A DNA stretch of 64,000 nt from assembly GCF_014649715.1 (NCBI RefSeq), contig NZ_BMTO01000001.1, positions 137,526-201,525 on the forward strand, in the 5' to 3' direction. Origin of the DNA: Streptomyces lateritius (lineage in GTDB: Bacteria > Actinomycetota > Actinomycetes > Streptomycetales > Streptomycetaceae). A model generated the notes under the pieces. That model was given only the letters and a program-made list of their open reading frames with translations. It searched no databases and had not been told where the DNA came from. A program made the position numbers and the translations under genes. This document shows, piece by piece, positions 24,591 to 32,661 of this stretch. Within the stretch, counting starts at the first letter, position 1; every line of letters starts with the position of its first letter.

Positions 24591-24692
24591 GGCCGCGCAG
24601 CGTACGGGAGATCGGTGCACGGGGAACTCATCCGTCCGACACGCGGATGTTCTGTACTCGACAACCCAGGGTCGTCCCCTGCCACTCCAATA

Positions 24693-24713
24693 CGGACGGA
24701 CAGAATCCGTCCG
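24693..24713 (+). promoter_or_regulatory. Hairpin or operator just before the phoD ribosome site
   Basis: CGGACGGA and TCCGTCCG are perfect 8-bp arms around CAGAA, immediately followed by GGGGAGGGG and the ATG at 24725. It may be a protein operator or an mRNA hairpin controlling translation. It does not resemble the GTTCACC repeats of a PHO box. Confidence 0.55.
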
Positions 24714-24724
24714 GGGAGGGGCAC

Positions 24725-26362
24725 ATGACGACCGCACAGACCCATTCCGCCGAACTCCGAGCCGCGGCGCGCCATTTCGACCGCCGCCGCTTCCTCACCG
24801 CCACCGGCGCCGCGGCCGCGCTCGCCTTCGCCGTCCAGGTGCCCGCCGCCGGCGCGGCGAGCGCCGCCGAGCTCGACGGCCGCCGGCTCACCGAGGACCC
24901 GTTCACCTTGGGGGTGGCCTCCGGCGACCCCCACCCGGGCTCCGTCCTCCTGTGGACCCGGCTCGCGCCCCGCCCCTTCGAACCCGACTCCGGACTGCCC
25001 CGCGAGAGGGTCGCCGTCCGCTGGGAGCTCGCCCGCGACGAGCGCTTCACCCGCGTCGTCCGGCGCGGCAGGGCCACCGCCCACCCGGAGTTCCAGCACA
25101 GCGTGCACGTCGAGGTCGACCACCTCGACCCGGCCCGCGTGTACTACTTCCGCTTCCGCGCCGGCGACTGGATCAGCCCCGTCGGCCGCACCCGGACCGC
25201 GCCCGCCGCCGACGCCCGTGTATCCGGGCTCACCATCGCCGCCGTCTCGTGCCAGGCGTACCACGACGGCTACTTCACCGCCTACCGGCACCTCGCCCAG
25301 GAGGACGTCGACGTCGTCTTCCACCTCGGCGACTATCTCTACGAGTACGCCGTCAACGCCACCGGCGGCGCCCGCGCCTACACCGACCGCCGGCTGCCCG
25401 CCGTCTTCAACCGCGAGACGGTCACGCTGGAGGACTACCGGCTGCGGTACGCCCTCTACAAGTCGGACCCCGACCTGATGGCCGCGCACGCCGCGCACCC
25501 CTTCGTCGTCACCTGGGACGACCACGAGACCGAGAACAACTACGCGGGCGGCACCCCCGAGAACGACGTGCCGCCGGAGGAGTTCCTGCTTCGCCGCGCC
25601 GCCGCCTACCGCGCCTACTGGGAGAACCAGCCCCTGCGGGCGCCCCAGCGGCCCGAGGGCCCCGACATGAGGCTCTACCGCCGCCTCCGGTTCGGCCGGC
25701 TCGCCCGGTTCGACATCCTCGACACCCGCCAGTACCGCTCCGACCAGGCCTACGGCGACGGCTGGCGGGTCCCGGGACCCGAGTCCGAGGACCCCTCGCG
25801 CACCATGACCGGGGCCGCGCAGGAGCGGTGGCTGCTCGACGGCTGGCGCGACCCCGGCTCCCGCGCGCTGTGGAACGTCGTCCCCCAGCAGGTCGTCTTC
25901 TCCGAGCGCCGCAGCAACCCGACCGCCGCCTACACGGTCTCCATGGACTCCTGGGACGGCTATCCGGCCTCCCGGCAGCGCATCCTGGCCGGGGCGGCCG
26001 CGGCCGGCATCGAGAACCTGATGGTGCTCACCGGCGACGTCCACGTCGGCTACGGACTCGACATCAAGGCCGACTTCCGCGATCCGTCCTCCCGGACCGT
26101 CGGCACGGAGATCGTCGCGACCTCCGTCTCCAGCGGCAAGGACGGCGCCGAGCGGCCCGCCAACTACGACAGCCTCACCGCCGCCAACCCGCACCTGAAG
26201 TTCTACAACGGGCGGCGCGGCTATGTGACGGTCGCGTTCGGCGAGCGAAGCGCCCGCGCCGACTTCCGTACGGTCGCCGCCGTGACGACGCCGGGAGCCC
26301 CGGTCACCACGGCCGCGTCCTACGTCACCGAGGCGGGCGCCCCCGGACTCACACCGGCGTAG
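24725..26362 (+). CDS. phoD: Secreted alkaline phosphatase D (Tat-exported)
   Basis: A 545-residue extracellular phosphomono/diesterase of the PhoD family, normally a Ca/Fe enzyme releasing phosphate from organic esters. The twin-arginine signal is plain ([20 protein letters not shown], cleavage after the Ala-rich stretch near residue 40). An N-terminal beta-sandwich (about 55-155) precedes the metallophosphatase core: [39 protein letters not shown], and [22 protein letters not shown] near the end. The start is the ATG after GGGGAGGGG. The C-terminus overlaps the opposing Gfo/Idh gene by 14 bp. I see no convincing PHO box. Confidence 0.92.
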   Translation: MTTAQTHSAELRAAARHFDRRRFLTATGAAAALAFAVQVPAAGAASAAELDGRRLTEDPFTLGVASGDPHPGSVLLWTRLAPRPFEPDSGLPRERVAVRWELARDERFTRVVRRGRATAHPEFQHSVHVEVDHLDPARVYYFRFRAGDWISPVGRTRTAPAADARVSGLTIAAVSCQAYHDGYFTAYRHLAQEDVDVVFHLGDYLYEYAVNATGGARAYTDRRLPAVFNRETVTLEDYRLRYALYKSDPDLMAAHAAHPFVVTWDDHETENNYAGGTPENDVPPEEFLLRRAAAYRAYWENQPLRAPQRPEGPDMRLYRRLRFGRLARFDILDTRQYRSDQAYGDGWRVPGPESEDPSRTMTGAAQERWLLDGWRDPGSRALWNVVPQQVVFSERRSNPTAAYTVSMDSWDGYPASRQRILAGAAAAGIENLMVLTGDVHVGYGLDIKADFRDPSSRTVGTEIVATSVSSGKDGAERPANYDSLTAANPHLKFYNGRRGYVTVAFGERSARADFRTVAAVTTPGAPVTTAASYVTEAGAPGLTPA

Positions 26363-27419
26363 CGGAGAGCTCACCGGGATGCGCCGGGGGAATCGTCCGG
26401 GAACCCTCCTGGGGAAACCCGGGACGGTCCCCGTGAGCCTCCTGGGGGTAGCGGACGCCGATGCGGTCCCGCACCGCGTCGAGCGTCCGCATCACCGCGA
26501 GTGTCCCGTCCAGCGGGACGAGCGCCGATTCCGTGGCCCCGGCGCGCAGACAGCGCATCACCTCGGCCGCCTCGTGGCGCAGGGAGTGCGGATCGTCCTC
26601 GTTCACGAACTCCTCCGGCTCCCGGCCCTCGCGCACCAGCGTGAACCGCTCCGGGAAGAAGAAGCCGCGCGGCAGGTCGATCCGGCCCTTCGACCCCGTC
26701 ACCGACGCCGTCAGCGGGGTGTCCGCCACGATCGAGCAGGACAGCAGCGCCGAGGCCCCGTTCGCCCACCCCAGCAGCATCCCGGTGTTCAGGTCCGTGC
26801 CCTCCGGCGACAGCAGCGCGTGCGCCTGCACGGAGTCGGGCTCGCCCAGCAGCAGCTGCGCGAAGGAGACCGGATACACCCCGAGGTCGAGCAGCGCCCC
26901 GCCGCCCACCGCCGGGTCGCGCAGCCGGTGGTCCGCCGCGAACGGTCCCGCGAGCCCGAAGTCCGCCTGTACGGTCCGGATCTCGCCGATCGCCCCGTCC
27001 GCCACCAGTGCGGCCAGCCGCCGGATCAGCGGGTTGCAGTACATCCACATGGCCTCCATCAGGAAGAGACCGCGGTCCCGGGCGAGGGCGGCCAGCTCCT
27101 CCGCCTCCCGCGCGTTCAGCGTGAACGCCTTCTCGCAGAGGACCGCCTTCCCCGCCTCAAGGGCGAGCCCGGCCGCCGCCCGGTGCGCGTGGTGAGGGGT
27201 GGCGACGTACACCACGTCGACCTCGGGGTCGGCGGCGAGCGCGGCCCACGACCCGTACGCCCGAGGGATGTCCAGCCGGTCGGCGAAGGCCTTCGCCGAC
27301 GCCTCCGAACGGGACGCCACCGCCACGACCTCCGCACCTTCCACCGACCGCAGGTCGGTGGTGAACCGTTCCGCTATCCCGCCCGTCGCCAGCACGCCCC
27401 ACCGCACGGTCCCTGCCAT
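26349..27419 (-). CDS. Gfo/Idh/MocA-family oxidoreductase
   Basis: A 356-residue NAD(P)-dependent dehydrogenase acting on a sugar, polyol or similar alcohol. The Rossmann part has GVLATGGIAERFTTDL and VYVATPHHAHRAAA. The catalytic-lysine motif is CEKAFTLN: the usual EKP proline is alanine, as in some trans-dihydrodiol dehydrogenase-like members. The C-terminal sheet includes GGGALLDLGVYPVSFAQLLLG, with the family HxxD replaced by LDLGVYPVS. These features point to the dihydrodiol-dehydrogenase branch. It is divergent from the Bcr/CflA exporter. Confidence 0.88.
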   Translation of the reverse strand: MAGTVRWGVLATGGIAERFTTDLRSVEGAEVVAVASRSEASAKAFADRLDIPRAYGSWAALAADPEVDVVYVATPHHAHRAAAGLALEAGKAVLCEKAFTLNAREAEELAALARDRGLFLMEAMWMYCNPLIRRLAALVADGAIGEIRTVQADFGLAGPFAADHRLRDPAVGGGALLDLGVYPVSFAQLLLGEPDSVQAHALLSPEGTDLNTGMLLGWANGASALLSCSIVADTPLTASVTGSKGRIDLPRGFFFPERFTLVREGREPEEFVNEDDPHSLRHEAAEVMRCLRAGATESALVPLDGTLAVMRTLDAVRDRIGVRYPQEAHGDRPGFPQEGSRTIPPAHPGELSATPV

Positions 27420-27500
27420 GTGCCCCACCCCGAATAGGTCTCGACCACTCTCGACGAGCTGAGAGCATAGGGAAGAATTCAACGAAATGGAGCTGTGTCG

Positions 27501-28811
27501 ATGCCGGAGAGCGGCCGGACCACGAAGCAAGGACACGCGAAGCAAGGGCACATACCCGGCACCACCACCGGCACTCCCGACGGCATCGCCGCCGCGCGCC
27601 GCGTCGGGCTGCTCGTCACTCTCGTCCTCGGTGGACTGACGGCGCTGCCGCCGCTCTCCATGGACATGTACCTGCCCGCGCTGCCGGAGGTCACCGAGTC
27701 GCTGCGCGCGCCCGCCGCGACCGTCCAGCTCACGCTCACCGCATGCCTCGCCGGCATGGCCCTCGGCCAGCTCGTCGTCGGCCCCATGAGCGACCGGTGG
27801 GGGCGGCGCCGCCCGCTGCTCGTCGGCATGATCGTGTACGTCGCCGCCACCGCGGTCTGCGCCCTCGCGCCCTCCGCCGAACTGCTCATCGCCTTCCGGC
27901 TGCTCCAGGGCCTGGCGGGCGCGGCGGGCATCGTCATCGCACGCGCCGTCGTCCGCGACCTCTACGACGGCGTCGAGATGGCCCGCTTCTTCTCCACCCT
28001 GATGCTGATCTCCGGCGTCGCCCCGATCATCGCCCCGCTCATCGGCGGGCAGATCCTGAGGATCACCGACTGGCGAGGTGTCTTCCACGTCCTCACCCTC
28101 ATCGGCGTCCTGCTGACCGTCGTGGTGTGGAGGTTCCTGCACGAGACGCTGCCGCCCGAGCGGCGGCACGCGGGTGGCGTCGGCGAGGCGCTGCGCACCA
28201 TGCGCGGACTGCTCGCCGACCGCGTCTTCACCGGTTACATGCTGGCCGGCGGACTCGCCTTCGCCGCCCTCTTCGCGTACATCTCCGCCTCGCCCTTCGT
28301 CGTCCAGGAGATCTACGGTGCCTCGCCGCAGACCTTCAGCCTGCTCTTCGGCCTCAACTCGATCGGACTCGTCGCCGTCGGACAGATCAACGGCAAGCTG
28401 CTCGTCGGGCGGGTCAGCCTCGACAAGGCGCTGGGCTGGGGGCTGGCCGTCATCCTGCTGGCCTCGGTGGCGCTGCTGCTGATGACGAGCGGGGTCTTCG
28501 GGGAGCCGGGGCTCGTTCCGGTCGCCGCCGGTCTGTTCGTGCTGATGTCCGCGATGGGTCTGGCGATGCCCAACACCAACGCGCAGGCCCTGATGCGCAC
28601 CCCGCACGCGGCGGGCTCCGCCTCCGCGCTGCTCGGCACCTCGTCCTTCCTGATCGGGGCGGTGGCTTCGCCGCTCGTCGGGATCGCGGGAGAGGCGACG
28701 GCGGTGCCGATGGCCCTGGTGCAGCTGGTCTGCGCGGTCGGGGCGCTCGCGTGCTTCCTCGCGATGTGCCGGCCGTGGCGCACACCGGAGCCGCAGCAGC
28801 CCTCGGCCTGA
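27501..28811 (+). CDS. Bcr/CflA-family multidrug exporter (MFS, DHA1)
   Basis: A 436-residue 12-helix MFS antiporter. Helix 1 has LTALPPLSMDMYLPALPEV, the Bcr/CflA signature, followed by GQLVVGPMSDRWGRRRPLL (motif A) and RLLQGLAGAAGIVIARAVVRDLYDG (motif B/C region). A hydrophilic N-terminal tail of about 30 residues precedes helix 1. GGAG is 8 nt before the ATG at 27501; the GTG two codons upstream is too close to it. The last codons lie in a 17-bp tandem duplication that includes the stop. Confidence 0.88.
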   Translation: MPESGRTTKQGHAKQGHIPGTTTGTPDGIAAARRVGLLVTLVLGGLTALPPLSMDMYLPALPEVTESLRAPAATVQLTLTACLAGMALGQLVVGPMSDRWGRRRPLLVGMIVYVAATAVCALAPSAELLIAFRLLQGLAGAAGIVIARAVVRDLYDGVEMARFFSTLMLISGVAPIIAPLIGGQILRITDWRGVFHVLTLIGVLLTVVVWRFLHETLPPERRHAGGVGEALRTMRGLLADRVFTGYMLAGGLAFAALFAYISASPFVVQEIYGASPQTFSLLFGLNSIGLVAVGQINGKLLVGRVSLDKALGWGLAVILLASVALLLMTSGVFGEPGLVPVAAGLFVLMSAMGLAMPNTNAQALMRTPHAAGSASALLGTSSFLIGAVASPLVGIAGEATAVPMALVQLVCAVGALACFLAMCRPWRTPEPQQPSA

Positions 28812-28829
28812 GGCAGCCCTCGGCCTGAG
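28796..28829. repeat. 17-bp tandem duplication over the exporter stop codon
   Basis: GCAGCCCTCGGCCTGAG occurs twice in tandem (28796-28812, 28813-28829). The first copy encodes the last residues (QPSA) and the TGA stop; the second repeats the stop region in the untranslated tail. It is the same length and placement as the triplication at 17573. Confidence 0.95.
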
Positions 28830-28870
28830 CGGCCTGTCGGCGGCGGCTCGGCGGCAGGCCGGGGCGCGCC

Positions 28871-28876
28871 TAAAAT
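28871..28876 (+). promoter_or_regulatory. -10 box of a leaderless rsm22-like gene
   Basis: TAAAAT lies 6 nt before the GTG at 28883 and is the most AT-rich hexamer for hundreds of bases. No Shine-Dalgarno is present. Transcription would start at or beside the GTG. Confidence 0.7.
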
Positions 28877-28882
28877 ATTGAG

Positions 28883-29872
28883 GTGAACGCCTCCCTCCCG
28901 ACCGCTCCCACCGCCGACGCCCTGCGCGCCGCACTCGCCGGGCTCCTCGACGGGCTGCCGCCCCGACAGGCCGCCCAGGCCGTCGAGCGGCTGATCGCCA
29001 ACTACCGGGGCACCACCCCGACCGACGCCCCGGTCCTGCGCGACCGCTCGGATGTCGCCGCCTACGCCGCGTACCGGATGCCGGCGACGTTCGAGGCGGT
29101 ACGGGCGGCGCTCGACGCCCTGCGGGACGCGGCGCCCGCGTGGGAGCCGGTCACGCACACCGACGTCGGCGGCGGCACCGGAGCGGCGAGCTGGGCCGTC
29201 GCCGAGGCCTGGCACGGAGCGCCGCACACGACCGTCCTGGACTGGGCGGAGCCCGCGCTCACGCTGGGGCGCGAGCTGGCGGACGGCGTGTTCGACGCGG
29301 AGTGGCGGCGGGCCCGGATCGGCGGGGCGCTGCGCCTCGACGACGGTACGGACCTCGTGACGGTCTCCTACGTCCTGAAGGAGCTGACCGAGGCCGATCG
29401 CCGCGCCCTCGTCACCGAGGCCGCGCGGGTGGCGCAGGCGGTCGTGATCGTGGAGCCCGGCACGCCAGACGGCTACGAGCGGATCATCGCGGCGCGCTCG
29501 CTCCTCGTCGAGGCGGGGCTGACCGTGGCCGCGCCGTGCCCGCACAGCGGGGCGTGCCCGATCGAGCCGGGCACCGACTGGTGCCACTTCTCGGCGCGCG
29601 TCAGCCGCTCCTCCCTGCACCGGCAGGTGAAGGGCGGCTCCCTGCCGTACGAGGACGAGAAGTTCAGCTACGTCGCGGCGACCCGGTTCCCGGTGACCCC
29701 GGTGGCGGCGCGGGTCATCCGCAAGCCGCAGATCCGCAAGGGTCTGGTGCTGCTGGACCTCTGCGGGCCCGACGGTCTGGCCAAGGAGACGGTCACCAAG
29801 CGCCACGGGCCGCTGTACAAGGCGGCTCGTGACGTGGAGTGGGGCGACCCCTGGCCCACGCCGGAGGCGTAG
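28883..29872 (+). CDS. Rsm22-family methyltransferase-like ribosome assembly protein
   Basis: A 329-residue protein of the Rsm22 (mitochondrial small-subunit, METTL17) family. The SAM-binding region is VTHTDVGGGTGAASWAVAEAW, with VSYVLKELTEADR and VVIVEPGTPDGYERI. A cysteine cluster, CPHSGACPIEPGTDWCHFSARV, matches the segment that binds an iron-sulfur cluster in eukaryotic members. The C-terminal VRKPQIRKGLVLLDLCGPDG-like stretch (IRKPQIRKG, LLDLCGPDG) is also typical. It probably acts in small-subunit maturation. The TAG stop is 1 bp from a dispersed-element copy. Confidence 0.85.
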   Translation: MNASLPTAPTADALRAALAGLLDGLPPRQAAQAVERLIANYRGTTPTDAPVLRDRSDVAAYAAYRMPATFEAVRAALDALRDAAPAWEPVTHTDVGGGTGAASWAVAEAWHGAPHTTVLDWAEPALTLGRELADGVFDAEWRRARIGGALRLDDGTDLVTVSYVLKELTEADRRALVTEAARVAQAVVIVEPGTPDGYERIIAARSLLVEAGLTVAAPCPHSGACPIEPGTDWCHFSARVSRSSLHRQVKGGSLPYEDEKFSYVAATRFPVTPVAARVIRKPQIRKGLVLLDLCGPDGLAKETVTKRHGPLYKAARDVEWGDPWPTPEA

Positions 29873-29873
29873 C

Positions 29874-29956
29874 GGGTGTCTTGTGGATCAGGGCCGGAGC
29901 ACTGAGCGCGCGTGCCGGCCGTCGCGGGCCGGGCGGGACTGCACGGACAGGCCTAG
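29874..29956. repeat. Dispersed CTAG-ended element, copy C
   Basis: It starts GGGTGTCTTGTGGATCAGG and ends in GGGACTGCACGGACAGGCCTAG-like sequence (terminal CTAG at 29953-29956), read in the opposite orientation to copy A. It combines the GGTGTCTTGTGG end seen in copy E with the CTAG end seen in A, B and D. It begins 1 bp after the rsm22 stop and ends 28 bp before the DDAH stop. Confidence 0.7.
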
Positions 29957-29984
29957 CCGCGCCTGACTGGGCCGCCCCCGCAGA

Positions 29985-30809
29985 TCAGGCGCGCAGCTCC
30001 TGGGTGCAGCACTTCACGCTGCCACCGCCCTTGAGCAGTTCCGTCAGGTCCATGCCCAGCGGTTCGAAGCCGCGCTCGCGGAGCGGATCGAACAGGCCCA
30101 CCGCCGCCTGCGGCAGCAGGACGTGCCGCCCGTCGCTGACCGCGTTCAGACCGAGGGCCGCGGCGTCGCGTTCCGTGGCGAGGAGGGCGTCGGGGAAGAG
30201 GCGCGAGAGGACGGCCCGGCTGCCGGGGGAGAAGGCGGCCGGGTAGTACATGATCTCGTCGCGAGCGTCGTCCAGGACGGACAGCGCCGTGTCCAAGTGG
30301 TAGTAGCGCGGATCCACCAGCTCCAGGCCGACCACGGGGCGGCCGAAGAACTCCTGCGCCTCGTCGTGGGAGAGCGGACTGGAGCGGAAGCCGCAGCCGG
30401 CCAGGATCCATGACGAGGTCACGGCGAAGTCGCCCTCGCCCTCGTTCACGTGCTCCGGCTCCCGCACCTGCGTGAAACCGCTCCGGCGGAACCAGTCCAG
30501 GTGCGCTGCCGCCTCGCCCGCGCGCTCCGGGTAGGCGAACTTCGCGCCGAGCACCCGGCCGTCCACGACGGTCGCGCCGTTCGCGGCGAAGACCATGTCC
30601 GGCAGGTCGGGGTGCGGGTCGAGCAGCTCGACGGTGTGGCCGAGCGAGCGGTAGCGGTCGCGCAGGTCCTCCCACTGGGTGAGGGCGAGCGGCAGGTCGA
30701 CCGGTTTGGTGGGGTCCATCCAGGGGTTGATGGAGTACGTCACCTTGAAGTGCGCGGGTGGGCACATCAGATAACGGCGGGGCGACGCCTCGCGCGGGGT
30801 AGGGCGCAA
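29985..30809 (-). CDS. Dimethylarginine dimethylaminohydrolase / amidinotransferase-superfamily hydrolase
   Basis: A 274-residue guanidino-group-modifying enzyme, likely DDAH (methylarginine to citrulline) or a related arginine-type deiminase. Family landmarks: YLMCPPAHFKVTYSINPWM, MVFAANGATVVDG, EHVNEGEGDFAV, YYHLDTALSVL (catalytic histidine) and the nucleophile cysteine in GGSVKCCTQELR at the C-terminus. No ATG lies in place for the RPTPREASPRRYLMCPP start; a TTG at 30809 has GAGGAG 6 nt upstream and is used. The frame stays open further upstream without coding character. It is divergent from the TetR gene. Confidence 0.87.
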   Translation of the reverse strand: MRPTPREASPRRYLMCPPAHFKVTYSINPWMDPTKPVDLPLALTQWEDLRDRYRSLGHTVELLDPHPDLPDMVFAANGATVVDGRVLGAKFAYPERAGEAAAHLDWFRRSGFTQVREPEHVNEGEGDFAVTSSWILAGCGFRSSPLSHDEAQEFFGRPVVGLELVDPRYYHLDTALSVLDDARDEIMYYPAAFSPGSRAVLSRLFPDALLATERDAAALGLNAVSDGRHVLLPQAAVGLFDPLRERGFEPLGMDLTELLKGGGSVKCCTQELRA

Positions 30810-30918
30810 AGAGGGCTCCTCACGGACGTAAGGACGGAAGTGCGGTGGCCCCCATGGTCCGCTCTGGACGGCGTCCGCGCAGTGGACCGTTCGGGTGGTT
30901 CCGGCGAACACCCCATGA

Positions 30919-30935
30919 CGAGACGCGTCGTCTCG
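30919..30935. promoter_or_regulatory. TetR operator (17-bp perfect palindrome)
   Basis: CGAGACGCGTCGTCTCG has 7-bp arms around CGT. It lies 9 bp upstream of TAGATT (30944-30949), which is 6 nt before the TetR ATG, so the site overlaps the -35 zone and the mRNA is probably leaderless. Autoregulation is expected. The divergent DDAH gene starts 110 bp away and may also respond. Confidence 0.7.
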
Positions 30936-30955
30936 CCGCCTGTTAGATTGACCGC

Positions 30956-31636
30956 ATGTCCGACACCCAGACACCCGGCCCCAAGACACCCGCCGGCCAG
31001 ACACCCGAGACCAAGCGACCCGACACCAAGGCGCCCGACTCCTCGCGCCGCAGTGAGCGCTCCCGCCGCGCGATCTACGACGCCGCCCTCGCCCTCGTCT
31101 CCGAGGCCGGCTACGCCAAGACCACCATCGAGGGCATCGCCGCCCGCGCCGGCGTCGGCAAGCAGACCATCTACCGCTGGTGGCCCTCCAAGGCCGCCGT
31201 CCTCCTCGACGCCTTCCTCGACCTCGCCGCCCAGGCGAACGAGGCGCTCGGGGGCGACGCCGACAGTGAGATCCCCGACACCGGCGACCTCGCCGCCGAC
31301 CTCAGGTACGTGCTGCGCGCCACCGTCGACGAGCTGAACAACCCCGTCTACGACGCCCCCTCCCGCGCCCTCGCCGCCGAGGGCATCGTCAACCCCGAAC
31401 TCGGCGCCCGGTTCGTGGAGCGGCTCCTCGAACCACAGCTCCAGTACTACGTCCGCCGCATCGAGACCGCCCAGGCCGCAGGGGACATCGACCCCGACGT
31501 AGACCCGCGTATCGCCCTGGAGCTCCTGGTCGGCCCCCTGAACCACCGCTGGCTCCACCGCACCCTGCCCCTGACCCACGCCTACGCGGACACCCTCGTC
31601 GACTACGCCCTGCGCGGCCTCGCACCCCGTACGTGA
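30956..31636 (+). CDS. TetR-family transcriptional regulator
   Basis: A 226-residue repressor. A Pro/Thr/Lys-rich tail of about 28 residues precedes the helix-turn-helix: SRRAIYDAALALVSEAGYAKTTIEGIAARAGVGKQTIYRWWPSKAAVLLDAF. The ligand-binding C-terminal domain (about 95-226) is of the TetR_C type common in Streptomyces. It is not KstR-like: the recognition helix and length differ, and its own palindrome is unrelated to the 445/7264 sites. The likely target is itself and perhaps the DDAH gene. Confidence 0.92.
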   Translation: MSDTQTPGPKTPAGQTPETKRPDTKAPDSSRRSERSRRAIYDAALALVSEAGYAKTTIEGIAARAGVGKQTIYRWWPSKAAVLLDAFLDLAAQANEALGGDADSEIPDTGDLAADLRYVLRATVDELNNPVYDAPSRALAAEGIVNPELGARFVERLLEPQLQYYVRRIETAQAAGDIDPDVDPRIALELLVGPLNHRWLHRTLPLTHAYADTLVDYALRGLAPRT

Positions 31637-31783
31637 TCTCCCGTGCTCCCCCTTGCGCCACCCCCGCGCCCCCCGGACGCAACCCCGATGTCCACCCCGG
31701 TTGAGGACTCCGGTCACCCGGAGCGCAGGATGGTGGGACCATGGGCGGAGCCGAACGGGCGAGTATGGGGTGTGAGGGGATAG

Positions 31784-32560
31784 ATGGGCGACGGTATCGG
31801 CCGCTACCGCGGCACGGAGAGCAAACTCGCACAGTGGCTGCGCAGGCGCCCCAAGCGCACGGCGGCCGACGACGAGAACCGCCGCGAGGCGCTGCTCCTG
31901 GCCGCCGCCGCCGCGGGCCTGCCCCTGGCTCCCGCCGCGTACCCCGTCGGCTACCGCTGTTCCTGTGAACGCATCGGTTGTCCGACCCCGGCCCGGCACC
32001 CCGTCTCCTTCGCCTGGCAGACCCAGTCGACCACCGACCGCGCCCAGATCGAGCGCTGGGCCCTGGGCGAGCCCGAGGCGAACTTCATCACCGCCACGGG
32101 CATGGTCCACGACGTCCTCGACGTCCCCCTGGCGGCCGGCCGCGCCGCGCTGGAGCGGTTGCTCGCCCAGGGCGTGGAGGTCGGACCGGTCGCCGAGTCC
32201 GCGGAGAGCGCGGGCGACGGCGGACGGATGCTCTTCTTCACCGCCACCCGCGGCACCCCCGAGGACGAGGACGAGTGGTGGCCGTGCGAGCTGGACTGCC
32301 ACCCCGAGACCATGGACGAGCATCCTGGGCTGCGCTGGCACTGCCGCGGCAGCTACGTGCTCGTACCGCCGGCCCGGCTCATCGGTGACGAGGACGAGCA
32401 TCCGGCCGTCGCCTGGGTCCGCGGCCCCGAGCACCCCCTGCCCGACCCGCTGAATCTGCTGGAGACCCTCACCGACGCCTGCGCCCGGCACGCGGCCGAG
32501 CGGGAGGAGCGGGGCGCGCACGCCGAGCACGAGGTCGCCTGGCCCCTCGGCCGCAGCTGA
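31784..32560 (+). CDS. Prim-pol N-terminal domain-like protein
   Basis: A 258-residue protein resembling the actinobacterial 'bifunctional DNA primase/polymerase N-terminal' proteins. Typical blocks are AAAAGLPLAPAAYPVGYRCSC, CPTPARHPVSFAWQTQSTTD, and the residue run NFITATGMVHDVLDVP, where D-x-x-D stands in place of the DxD of active prim-pols; WHCRGSYVLVPPARL follows. A helicase domain is absent. It may be a degenerate, non-catalytic paralogue or a stand-alone nucleotide-binding protein. GAGGGGATAG precedes the ATG. Function unproven. Confidence 0.7.
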   Translation: MGDGIGRYRGTESKLAQWLRRRPKRTAADDENRREALLLAAAAAGLPLAPAAYPVGYRCSCERIGCPTPARHPVSFAWQTQSTTDRAQIERWALGEPEANFITATGMVHDVLDVPLAAGRAALERLLAQGVEVGPVAESAESAGDGGRMLFFTATRGTPEDEDEWWPCELDCHPETMDEHPGLRWHCRGSYVLVPPARLIGDEDEHPAVAWVRGPEHPLPDPLNLLETLTDACARHAAEREERGAHAEHEVAWPLGRS

Positions 32561-32602
32561 CGCGCGGCCCTGCGGTGACCGCATACCCGCGGAACGCCGC
32601 CG

Positions 32603-32642
32603 CCGACCGACGAACTCCGCCACCGACTGACGAACTCCGTCG
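32603..32642. repeat. Two 20-bp direct repeats after the prim-pol-like gene
   Basis: CCGACCGACGAACTCCGCCA and CCGACTGACGAACTCCGTCG are adjacent and identical at 17 of 20 positions, in the 101-bp gap between two convergent genes. No ORF or hairpin explains them. Confidence 0.75.
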
Positions 32643-32661
32643 CCCTGCGTGACGACGGGCC

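Noticed and set aside
24610-24630. GTTCCCCGTGCACC on the minus strand as a PHO box for phoD
   Set aside because: PHO boxes in Streptomyces are GTTCACC-type units spaced 11 nt apart. Here two imperfect units are only 7 nt apart and face the other gene.
26349-28934. 861-residue open frame extending the Gfo/Idh gene upstream
   Set aside because: The extra 505 residues run antisense to the Bcr/CflA exporter, are low-complexity, and precede the family start MAGTVRWGVLATGG.
30810-31004. N-terminal extension of DDAH to 31004
   Set aside because: The extension crosses the tetR promoter and operator and lacks coding character; GAGGAG with TTG at 30809 gives the family start.
30956-31636. The TetR gene as the KstR regulator of the 445/7264 operators
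   Set aside because: Its helix-turn-helix and length are unlike KstR, and its own promoter palindrome is a different sequence.
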